Part shown: positions 49,715 to 61,307 of the stretch, piece after piece
How positions within the stretch are numbered: position 1 is the first letter of the stretch
Layout of the letters: each line of letters opens with the position of its first letter
NCBI GenBank assembly: GCA_963995525.1
Contig: OZ023205.1
Location: 56,894,297-56,958,296 of the forward strand
DNA length: 64,000 nucleotides
Direction: 5' to 3'
From: Escarpia spicata
Lineage: Eukaryota > Annelida > Polychaeta > Sabellida > Siboglinidae
Program-made: the position numbers and the translations under genes
Notes under the pieces: model-generated
Databases searched by the model: none
The model's input: only the letters and a program-made list of their open reading frames with translations
What the model was told of the DNA's origin: nothing

Positions 49715-50866
49715 TTGCCGTTTTTCGCTGCCGTGGGACACAACAACTACACAACATGTTGTCGGCTGTATCTGCAGGACTGCCAAAACCTGTGTTCCTG
49801 TCTAAGCTTACCGACAAAGCAAGGACTATTCACCACCCGTCGCAATGCGTCATTGTTTTGGTCGGGAACATGGAGCGTGACCATCGAACAGTGTCTCACG
49901 AGAGCAGGGAAGGCCCAAGTTGGACTGATCAACATAACGCACAAAGAGACAGCCAGAATCAAGTGGCTTCTATCAGCACACATTGTTGCACAGTACAGAG
50001 CTGCTCTGCGATGTCTGACTAGTACCTTCACAGGTACCATGTCAGACCAACACAGAGAAGTTCGTGCTGGACGCATCAAACAGGGTAACATTGCTCTGGC
50101 CAAACTCCTGACCTTTCTGCAAAGTCCCAACCCATTTTCCATCGACAATAACGAGCACCTGCAAAATGTTGTTACTGGGGTCATAGCTGATGTGAGGGTC
50201 AATGTAGACCAAGCTGTGGATATTGGAAAGAAAACCCACCAGAAGATCACAGGGAGACATCGCAGTTATGAAGAAAACTGCCAAACGGAAAGATGGAAAA
50301 GAAGTGCGCATGTCGTTGACGGAGCTGTACCAGAGACTAATAGCCAGGGGATAGACTTCTGGACCACCAGATCGCAGTGTCTTCTCACATGAGATAGCAG
50401 CCGTAACCTCAGCTTTATTCCACGACAATGGCACAATGCGAAGGCCAGTGAAGTATAACTTAGTTTCATACATCGCCATCCTCGATCCCCATGTTGCCTG
50501 CGATGATGATGAAATTGACGTCAAAGTCACAGTTCTGGATAGATGTGCCGTTCTGCATAAGATACCCTGGCCAAAGACAGGTACCTTGCATAAAGTGTGT
50601 TCATCTTATGTGAACTATGTTCTCCACTTGGCAGCACACGATAGGGCCTGGTTCGTAGTGTTCGACAGCTATGAAGTGTTCACGACCAAGGAACCCGAAC
50701 AGAAGCAACGTAAAATGGGCAAGATCCTTTCCGCTGACGTGTTGGTTGGACGTCGAAGTGTCTTGCCTGTAGTGTCCACTGCAAATGTCAAGGACAGTGC
50801 GCAAACGGCCCAACTCTTGTCGACAGTGACGACGATGACAATGCTAATGATGATGTTTAACAAATG
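49715..50866 (+). pseudogene. Broken copy of a high-copy invertebrate protein family of unknown function
   Basis: Frame 1 (49715-50270) reads MPFFAAVGHNNYTTCC, RFNAS-type linker with FWSGTWSVTIEQC, RAGKAQVGLINITHKE, KWLLSAHIVAQY, DQHREVRAGRIKQ, NPFSIDNNEHLQN and VVTGVIADVRVNVDQA. After a frameshift near 50270 come MSLTELYQRLIARG and a stop (50343-50345), FSHEIAAVTSALFHDNGTMR, then HKIPWPKTGTLHK, YVNYVLHLAAHDRAW and VFDSYEVFTTKEPEQ (to 50866). These blocks match a family of uncharacterised proteins found in many copies in cnidarians, molluscs and insects. Its function is unknown. Here it is the only cargo of an inverted-repeat-bounded insertion. Confidence 0.7.
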
Positions 50867-51364
50867 ATGTATAAAAGATTGCAAATAGAACATGTATGAT
50901 CTCTCCTAGTTATATTCAAGTTTGAATGCTATACCATTCACTGTTTGGGTATAAGTGACATTCATGTGATCTTAGTTAAGATGTTAATTAAATCCCAGAA
51001 CAACATTGGGATGGGGTGCTATATAAGAACTATATTATTAATTAATTGGTAATTACTTAATTGATTAATTAAACTCCATCATTAATGTGTGGCTTAATAG
51101 ACCAGTATACATATCATTACAAACGTATAAACCAATAAATGAAACAGTTAAAATATGATTAACAAACGCAAACAAAAAGTGTTACTTGGAAATTGGACCG
51201 AAACCCCCCCAAACCAGGATTGGGGTCAAAACAAAGTTCCCAGGGTTGATTATGGTTGTTTTTTTGGAAGATCAGGAAACCCTACTGGTCACTTTAAAAC
51301 AATCTTTTTAACCAAAATGTCCGGGTTATCGTCAATTTCTACTGGACTATCACCATTATTGGTG

Positions 51365-51721
51365 CCCATCATTGCCAACATCACGCCACGCTGTCTAATA
51401 GGTGCGATCTGATTCATCATCAAATAGGCGAAGAGGTTAGAGAGGTGTGTGATGTACGTGCGAGATGTATGCACGCACGCACGCACGCACGCACGCTCGT
51501 ACAGGTACTTACGTACACACGTATGTATAAGCATATACATATATATATATATATAAATATGTATATAAATATATATATTATATATATATAATATATAATA
51601 TATATATATATATGCGTCTATCCAACATTCCCACATCTGCATCTCGCAACTCGTCTTCCTTAATTAAAAAGAGTCGACACGTGTAAACAGACTTTGTTCC
51701 TCTTAACTCACATATAATATA

Positions 51722-51764
<43 letters not shown>

Positions 51765-52062
51765 TGTAATTGCAAATGACAGGTCTGCACCACAGGTCGA
51801 TATACAAAAGTACATATACACAAACATACGTACATACGTAAATACGTACAAACATACATACATACATACGTACATACGCACATGCGCATATGCATAAATA
51901 CATACCTACATACGTACGTACGTACGTGCGTACGTACATACATACATGTATACGTACATACATACATACATGCATACGTGCATACATACAGGCACACACA
52001 CACACCTACACAATCACACACGCACGCACGCACGCACACACAAACACACCCATACATACACA
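51365..52062. repeat. Duplicated unit, copy 1 (right part): modules A, B, C and (TACA)n
   Basis: Module A (51365-51535: attgccaacatcacgc, ctgtctaatagg, gtgtgtgatgtacgtg) matches 53092-53255. Module B (51620-51709) matches 53725-53813 in the opposite orientation. Module C (51772-51805: aggtctgcaccacaggtcga) matches 53840-53872. (TA)n runs separate them, and a (TACA)n/(TACG)n array ends the unit. Confidence 0.85.
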
Positions 52063-52428
52063 CGCGCGCATATGTGGGAGCTGCACACCAGGTATCTTTT
52101 TCCCTTGTGTTCTATATACTGTAAGCATATTACAGTCGGTATGCTGTAATTAATATAACAGCAATCAAGGGTTTTTTGGTAAATGTCTAGTATGATTATT
52201 CTAAATGTACAAAATGTGTCGTACATAACATGTGTGGTCCATCACTCTGTAATCTGGATGTACCTGGCTGTGCACAAGATGTGACTATTGTATATATTAT
52301 ATGTGCACAGTGGCAATCCCTGTGTTAATAAATTTGATTGCCCAATACCAACCTACCCTAGAGTTGGCGTAAATTCAGTATAAACAGAGAAAGGGCTGCA
52401 TGAACATAACACGGATACACCGGGAATA

Positions 52429-52462
<34 letters not shown>

Positions 52463-52587
52463 ACCGAGTAGAGTAGTACACGAAATGTGGGAGCTCTCTT
52501 TACATAAATGGTACGCGCAAGCTCGCATCTCGGTGTCTGTACGTGACCACTGTTTATTCTTTTAATAAAATACATACTAAGTTCAAC
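52063..52587. other. Spacer between the two duplicated units
   Basis: Holds a 33-base poly(G) run (52429-52461). Otherwise no signal. Confidence 0.6.
52429..52461. repeat. Poly(G), 33 bases
   Basis: Uninterrupted G run, quadruplex-prone. Confidence 0.97.
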
Positions 52588-54080
<1,493 letters not shown>

Positions 54081-54754
54081 ACATGCATACATGTCGGGCG
54101 GACGGACGGACGGACAGACAGGCTGATTGACTGATAAACTCGTATTAGATAGGTCGGTATATCGCGTGAGACTAGGTTGGTATATACCGGTATTAAACAT
54201 AGATAGATGCCTCTACTACACTAGTCTGTCGCGACTTCAAACACTGTTGCCTATTTCGTGATTGCTCCTACCGTACAATGCCACGACGTCACGACGGCGT
54301 AGCGTTGACAGCAGCAGCGTTATTGATCGCGGTCGGCATAAGGCGAATCGTCTCAGGGTAGGGCGATACGAGTCCGGCTCGTCAAATTCTTTCTTTTCAC
54401 ATCGTCGCACGCTTCTTGTTCCCTCGCCAGGACGGGCTACTGTCGCGTCACGAGGCTTGAATATCACTAACCACCGCTGTTACCACACACACTCGATTGG
54501 CACGACACGCCATTCGGACGTTGTTACAGGAGCAACGGCCGTCACTCGAGTAGCGTTAATCTTAGCGCGAGTATCTACTTACACACGGAATAAATGAGTG
54601 TCTCTTCTCGGAAGTCTTAGACAAGTGCGTTGCAGGTGCGACGGGAGAGGAAGCTCGGGTCAGTGCGTGATCGGGAACAAGGGACAGAGGGATGCAACCT
54701 TGTCGACCTGTTGGTCCCGTTATATGTGATATATCGTCATGATATTTCACACAT
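54081..54754. other. Intergenic, CpG-richer patch
   Basis: The 54240-54720 interval is GC-richer than its surroundings. No exon could be supported. Confidence 0.4.
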
Positions 54755-55027
54755 GTTTCTTCTTCCTCCTCCTCTTCTTCCTCCTCTTCTTCCTCCTCTT
54801 CTTGTTCCTCTTCTTCTTTTTTATTTCTCTTCTTCTTTTTTCTTCCTCCTCTTCTTGTGCCTCGTCTTCTTCTTCCTTTTCTTCTTCTTCTTTTTCTTCC
54901 TCTTCTTCCACCTCTTCCTGTTCTTCTTCTTCCTCTTCTTCCTCCTCTTCTTCCTCCTCTTCTTCCTCCTCTTCTTCTTCATCTTCTTCCTCTTCATCAT
55001 CTTCGTTTCTTCGTCTTCTTCTTCTCC
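54755..55027. repeat. Polypyrimidine (TTC/TCC)n tract
   Basis: About 270 bp almost entirely of C and T on the plus strand, many TTCTTCCTCC units with local mirror symmetry. Confidence 0.97.
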
Positions 55028-55245
55028 ATGGTCACTTGCGAGATGGAGTCCACGTCATCCGGCTGTCCGTTCTGTCTTCCACTATCGGTCGTTCATACCT
55101 GCCTTTTCAAGCTCACACTTTAGTCTGTCTTTCCACGACAGTTTCGGTCTTCTTCCTCATCTGACGGCCTCTTCTGTTTCCATCCCCTTTTTGTCAGTCT
55201 CACTCGTTCAGTGCACATGTCCCAACTACTTTAATTTCGGGTTTT
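55028..55245 (-). mobile_element. LINE reverse-transcriptase C-terminal relic
   Basis: On the minus strand the frames give LVGHVH, RRPKLSWKDRLKCELEKAG and then WK.ERTAG. This is the GRPR.SW.D.L..DLE.AG...D...WR block that ends many LINE RT proteins. Frameshifts are present. It abuts the purine-rich strand of the tract at 54755-55027. Confidence 0.6.
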
Positions 55246-56844
55246 TGGTCATGCTGAGATCCTCTCTCTCATTTCCATATGTTTCTTTCAATCTTTTAAT
55301 GTCATTTGGGTATTCTTTTGACCAATGTTTTGCCTGCTACCTGCAGCTGCCAACACTTTTATATAACCTAACGTGCCGTGCCGCCTTAAATAAATATGTG
55401 CGTTGACCATCCGTGCTGCTGTCTATAGCGGCTGCTTCAGATGTTTCGCGACTAGACTTTATGGATGCCAGGCGATGTAGGCGGGCAGCAATGTTACGAA
55501 TTGACCGGACGCACCCGACTAATACTGATGTTGCACACGGTCACACAACTGTCAGTGACCAAACGACACAAAGGCCGGACAATAACAATAAGTGGAATTG
55601 GTTACGAACAATAGCTAATTGTAGCCGCGACTAAGTGGAAAAGTTATCGATCTTTATTTGATATGCAGCGCGACGACCCCCGTAGAGAGAAATACCTACA
55701 TCTACAGAACAACGTTCGACCTTTACCCTAAAATTGTGCTGGTCAGCCGGACCAGTAACTTCAAAAAGTTGCTGATCCGGCAGCAAAGTTACTGATCCGC
55801 ATTTTACCAGTGTCCTGCCAAACGATATTGAAAGAAATGCACTACAGCCGTAAAATCCTTTAATACATATGTTATATGTCAGACAGGTGTTTTTCTGATC
55901 ATATGTGCACATACAACGCGACTTTAGGTATCAGCAGACTGGTAATGTTTAGGTAACTGGTTTCAGACTTATTTCTACAATATTTTTTAATAACTTTGAA
56001 AAACACAAATTTCCTTAATTTAATTTAATTTAAACAGGCGACAGACATTGGCAGCCAACCATTCATGAGCCATCTTTTGTAAAGGTTAAAAGCAATAGCA
56101 ATAATATAATCACTGCAAGATCTTATACATTAGTTATGAATCTTCTGGCTCGAGTCACAAGATTCATAATTAATGTCCAACAAGTCAGAGTCGCTGTCAT
56201 CAGCGCAACCGTCTACATCAACGCCATCACTTGGGCCAGCAGCCGTGGCTTCCAACTGGTCCATGTCTTCCTTTCCTTGGTTCTCACGACCATCAGCCTG
56301 TGCTTCAAACAGAACCGGAAGAGCCATACGCTTTGGAATTTTGTGGGTCCTGGTCATATGCGACTTCGTACAGAAAGTGTTCCATTCATGGATTATGCAA
56401 CCACAGAAATTGGGCCAGCCAGGTGCCTCGGAAATGTCAGTGACACTGGTCAGTATCGTAGGCCCGATCTTTTTCGCATTTTTCTAACAGTTTTCCCCAG
56501 CAGATTTTGGCAATGGTGGCTTTTCTCAAACAGATTCGAAAGGCATAGCCCGTGTGGATATGATAATGGCGGCTCCAGTGATGATGCCTCGTTTTGATTT
56601 ACTAAAGTGAGTAAATTACCGTACTTTCGTTTCGGGTGCACTTTTTACTATCACAATCATTGTAACGTGCCCGCTTCGTGAGCGTTGTCTTTCACGTTAA
56701 AATAAATTGAGAAATATCGAGCGTAAAACACATTTTTGTAAACAGCATTTTCAGGTGACCAGTCATGATAATGCGTATGCAGACGACAGCACTCGTACAT
56801 TTGATACAAGTACATTGAATAAATTCCAATCTCCGGATGGCCAA
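55246..56844. other. Intergenic, nothing recognised
   Basis: A minus-strand frame at 56130-56357 encodes an Asp-rich peptide (VDVDGCADDSDSDLLD) without a recognised domain. It is not called as a gene. Confidence 0.4.
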
Positions 56845-57919
56845 GTCCAAAATCAAAATATAAATAAAGAATTATAAAATATATGCAGGTGGCTAAAGGC
56901 AAACAAACTTTCTCTTAACATTACAAAAACAAAATTCATGGTATTTCACATGCCCCAAAAGGAAATCGAACTTCCTAAAACAGAAATAGATGGGACAAAT
57001 ATTGAATGTGTACATGATTTTAATTTGTTAGGTATCACCATAAACCAACACCTAAATTGGGACAACCATATAAACAAAACAGCGAATAAAATAAATAAAA
57101 TAATTTGAATTTTAAATAAACTTAAACATGTATTACCTAAGAATATATTATCTCTAATGTATAATTCGCTCATTCTTCCCAAGATTAAATATGGCATATT
57201 GGTGTGGGGTTCTCAAGCCCATCGCATTTTTAAACTTCAAAAGAAAGCAGTGCGAATAGTTACTTCAAGTAAATACAATTCTCACACAGATCCCATCATC
57301 AAAGAATGTAAATTTCTTAAGCTGGATGACATATATAGATTCCAACAGCTCAAATTGTATTACAAACTGATCAACAAAGTTATACCAGAATACTTCAGTC
57401 GTATTCCATACATATATAACTTTGCAATTCACCAATACAACACACGTGGTAAAAACAACTTATTTATTCCCAGAGTTAATAATAAATTTGCAAAAAAGTA
57501 CATCAGACACAACATTAAACTGTTAACAATACTCCAAACATCATCCTTGATAAAATGTATACACATAGTTTATATGGTTTTTCCACTTATACAACAAATT
57601 ACGTTATCAATAATTATGAATCTTGTTGTCATATTTCTAACTGTTACATCAGTCATTCTTAAACTAGACATGACTTTGCATTTGTTTAAACTAATTTATG
57701 TATTATACTATACTATAATATACTATACTAAACATACTATGTTTACACATATATGTATGCATATATAGTTGATCACGTGATAATCATATAATTGTGTTAC
57801 ATCAGTGTGGTGGCTCCCATGATAGCGGCATATAATTTTCTTAATGGGAGCCTCCCTGACCTTACAATGAATTTTATATTGTAGTTTATGTTCTTATGAC
57901 GGTCAAAATAAATAATGTA

Positions 57920-57964
<45 letters not shown>

Positions 57965-57965
57965 G
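56845..57965 (+). mobile_element. 5'-truncated LINE with (GTCT)n tail
   Basis: NINKEL then a stop, ICRWLKANKLSLNITKTKF, FNLLGITINQHLNWDNHI, another stop near 57106, SLMYNSLILPKIKYGILVWGS, LQKKAVRIVTSSKYNSHTDP, FLKLDDIYRFQQLKLYYKLI and YNTRGKNNLFIPRV: the thumb and C-terminal region of a LINE RT. The non-coding 3' end finishes in a (GTCT)n array (57920-57965), the usual simple-repeat tail. Confidence 0.85.
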
Positions 57966-60017
57966 AAGTACGCATTCACGTGGAAATACATTTTTTAAAG
58001 AACAATTTGAATTGAGTTTAGCACAAACGAGCTAGCATATTGAAGTAGATACTAGGTAGCTTTGAATTTTATCAAAATAAATTTTAAAAGAGACAAGTGA
58101 AGAAAAATGGAATTGAGGAGATGCCTTTAACGCAAGGGTGGTACTATCAGTGTTTCAGTAATCTCATATATTATAACTATTTTAATTTATTTTGTAAATT
58201 TAATGATGTAACACAACAACAATTAATAGATCGTACTTTTTGGAATTACTGTACGCCTATATGTTTATAAGGACTAATTACGTGTTAACTAAAGGGGTGG
58301 TAAGGTGCGGTAGTTATTACCAGGAAGAAGCCCAAATCAGTTGTACTTCGTTGTTTTCCGTAGGGTGAAGAGTGAAACCTCGTCTTGGCTTCGACTCGCA
58401 CGAACAGATATGCGCCTAAACTCAATTATCCAGCCTCCATGGTGTGGCGCCACTGTTTGTCGCTCTTTATTAAGAGATACAGCGGTCTTGCCGTTGTGAC
58501 GAAGATGATTAGTTACCATGCATCAGGGATGCTAATAGAGCTGTGACACGTTTGGCTTCATGAGGTCAGGACAGGAAAAAAGTGCAGTATATTTTTGAGA
58601 AATGATTTTTTTAAATATTCACTTGCTCTGACATAAATGCATTTGAGTAGTCATATTTCTATATGTGATCGTATACGCTGTTGACAATAAAATGGTGTCT
58701 TTTTAGCTGATTTTACTAAGCGGAAGGGTATTTGGCAGCAATTTGGCTAGTTGACACTTTAGTCAGATTACTGCCTGCATCCATTTGTAAATATTGACGG
58801 GTGTCATACATACAGGCATTTTGTAAGAGCTAGAAATATTAGATTTTGACTAAACTCGATCAGCATGTCAATGAGATGATAATAACAGCAGGTGAGAAGT
58901 TTAATACATTTTCTAGGTCACGTTTTCTTACAATCAGACAAAACGTTAACATGGTCGCCAATGGGAAACTATTAGTGTGCTGACCCCTTATAGTTATACG
59001 GTACACGGAACGTACCGTATATTGTATACGGTATACGGTCGTTATACGGTTTTTTGTGTGCATCATGCTAAATTTTTCGTTACGTTAACTTGTTTAAGTG
59101 ATATAATGTTTGTCTGAATAGAAACATTAACTGGGAAGCAATGGCGGATATGGCAGTAAAGCCTGGTTTCATGACTTTAACCTAAAAATACAGCAATATT
59201 TATATTGACATCGTAAAGACAGTGTAGCAACAATCATTTGTTATTTATTCACATTCAGCAATTTAGCCAGTATATTATAAATTGTTGAGCACAGCACACT
59301 GCTGGTTTATAAACATAATTTAACATGATTTCATTTCCATGCCTTACTGTGAATTTTAGATGGCATCGTAAAAATTCGTGAGTGAAGGCGCTTGCTCCGT
59401 AACTTCAATGGAAGATGCTGGCTAGCCTCACAGTCGCCCTGAGGTGGCAGCATTGGCCCCTCACTACGGCCTGGATTATTAAGGCTCTGTCAATGTTACC
59501 GGTAAGGGGCTTTACCCCAGATTCGGGTAGAGACGAATATTGGCTCCCAGGCCAACTATGAAATAACAAACTAAATAAGGAGACACTTTTATCAGATAAT
59601 ACTATACTGTAACAACTATTCAACATTAAACTTACATTGAAACAAGTCACACACAAAATAAACCGACATTAAATTTGTTTCATAGTTTAGTGCCTTTTAA
59701 TCACATCGTATTCACTAGGTGGCAACTCTCATGGCTGTCAACAAGTGGGCAGTCAAAACGCGATTCTGAGCCAGACTATCTTCCTGGCGAAGTCACGCAG
59801 CCAGGAGAGAGTCGGTTAAGCGATACTAGATGCTGGCAGACGACAATTAGCGTAACAGGTAGAGTAAATCAATCGATAATTTGATGCATCAAGTGTGAGA
59901 AACGTTATGTAAGTTTTAATTTTCTTTCAAATTGTCTAGCATATCCGGGAAACATATGGTTACGTAACAGTGGCGCCACATTGTGGCTTGGTGGGACAAC
60001 GCCATTGATCGACTTGT
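57966..60017. other. Intergenic, nothing recognised
   Basis: Includes a cluster of inverted tatacggt motifs at 58990-59052. No gene was supported. Confidence 0.4.
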
Positions 60018-60096
60018 AATAATAATAATAAGAAGAAGAACACTTATATAGCGCCATAAATCTAGATAAATCCATTCGGAGGCTCTTAGAATACAC

Positions 60097-60143
<47 letters not shown>

Positions 60144-61275
60144 TATACATATATTTATATATGCAGAACATTAATAAGTTACATAAAATTAATAATATTA
60201 AACTAGTTAAAATAAATAACAATATACACACAAATAAAAAAATAAGTTATACCTAAAGATTATCGTTAAAATTAAAGGTATATTGATAATAAATCAGTAA
60301 AGAGTGTATAAAATTTGTTTAAAAACATGTACAAGAAAATAAAAAATAAAAAATTTATAAACTAACTAAACTGATAGGTGGCTCCTATGTTGCGTAAACA
60401 ACCCGGAACAGATGGGTTTTCAAAAGTCTTTTGAAAGTCACAAGGCAACAGGTTGTCTTCATCTCGCTTGGAAGTGAATTCCACAGTCGTGGAGCAGATA
60501 CCGAGAAAGTTCTGTCGCCGTATCGGCTGCGAGATAGTGGCACGTACAATTCATTGTTTGTAGTTGAACGCAACACTCGAGTAGCTCTTTGTTCCAGGGT
60601 AGGTCGGTGATGTAAGCTGGTGCCAGTCCGTGTTGAGCACGAAACGTCAATAGCAGAATTGCGTAATGAAGCCAGTGCAGTTTCTGGAGTACCGGTGTGA
60701 CATGGTCCCATCTGTGGTAGCGGACCACCAGCCGAGCAGCAGCATTTTGCACTCTTTGCAGATTGTTGATTAGGCAGTCGGGGATATAATATATCCAGTA
60801 GAACTGTTTAATCTACCAGTTTGCACGCATTGTAATATGGTGCCACTTTTAGCAGACTGTTTACCGATTCAAATTCAAATTATGAATCGAATGGTACGAT
60901 TTATGCAGAGTTGCTTGAAATGCAGTAACTCCAGTTTGAAAATGCTCTCTCATCTAGCCTTTCAAGGTAGTGGGTCATATATGTCTAAAAGTTTTAACTA
61001 TATCATGTCCAAATTCAAACTTGATGCCATGACATTCTTTAGAATGAAGTCTAATCAGTTTTATGGTATGATTCAAGACCACTACCAGGAGGGGCTGGAT
61101 GATGAACTAGTATGTAGAGTCTCATTTGCAAAAGATGTATTATATAATATAAATAATGTGGGTAGCTCTTCTTTTTTAGCCATTGACGAGCTGCGCTCAT
61201 TGCTTACTGTTTTATGTTCACAGTAACTTATATACATTGATTTAGTTGAATTGTACAATTTTAGTACGAATAAAT

Positions 61276-61307
<32 letters not shown>

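Larger units (their letters stand above)
48885..51352 (+). mobile_element. Unclassified element with long inverted terminal repeats carrying an unknown protein family
   Basis: The left end (48885-49010) and right end (51235-51352) are imperfect inverted repeats, about 75% alike by eye: outermost agtccaatagaaat versus its inverse atttctactggact, then shared ggttgatt.tggttg, tactggtca.ttaaaa and tttttaac.aaaatgtc segments in inverse order. The element lies inside a LINE reading frame that reads through (GGT GAT AAG AAG) if the element and one AT are removed, so the insertion probably duplicated AT. Its cargo is the broken gene at 49715-50866. Confidence 0.7.
45268..51364 (-). mobile_element. 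Minus-strand LINE interrupted by two later insertions
   Basis: Read from high to low coordinates: GTNNGD | KKEGTTAIIDKYRRL (interrupted at 48884/51353), VVLSGILPIMGGRGQ, DIIGITESWA, RRGGGVMLYIKE (EEP endonuclease), AIMGDFNHRRIQWE, TRGGNVLDLVFS, GSSDHNQI, WWRNFNKGKY, TGNIEDYNNFKEALDLV, NEYFSSVFT, YGFLKARSCL, YLDFQKAFNKVPHQRLL (RT catalytic block), FADDTKVF, NITYKEKQLIVPLYKAIVR, RVQRRATKLVP, and a 3' tail with KYSFSQRT and LDGNFVKS. This is CR1/Jockey-like order with many stops and frameshifts. The LINE-derived parts are 45268-47151, 47544-48884 and 51353-51364. It split a host repeat unit. Confidence 0.85.

Noticed and set aside
54630..55406. 258-codon frame rich in Phe and Leu
   Set aside because: It is a translation of the polypyrimidine tract and an antisense LINE relic.
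56130..56357. Asp-rich minus-strand peptide as a gene
   Set aside because: It has no domain, no start context and no continuation into recognisable exons.
58990..59052. Cluster of inverted tatacggt motifs as an operator-like site
   Set aside because: It is a short AT-rich palindromic cluster with no adjacent gene; function cannot be supported.
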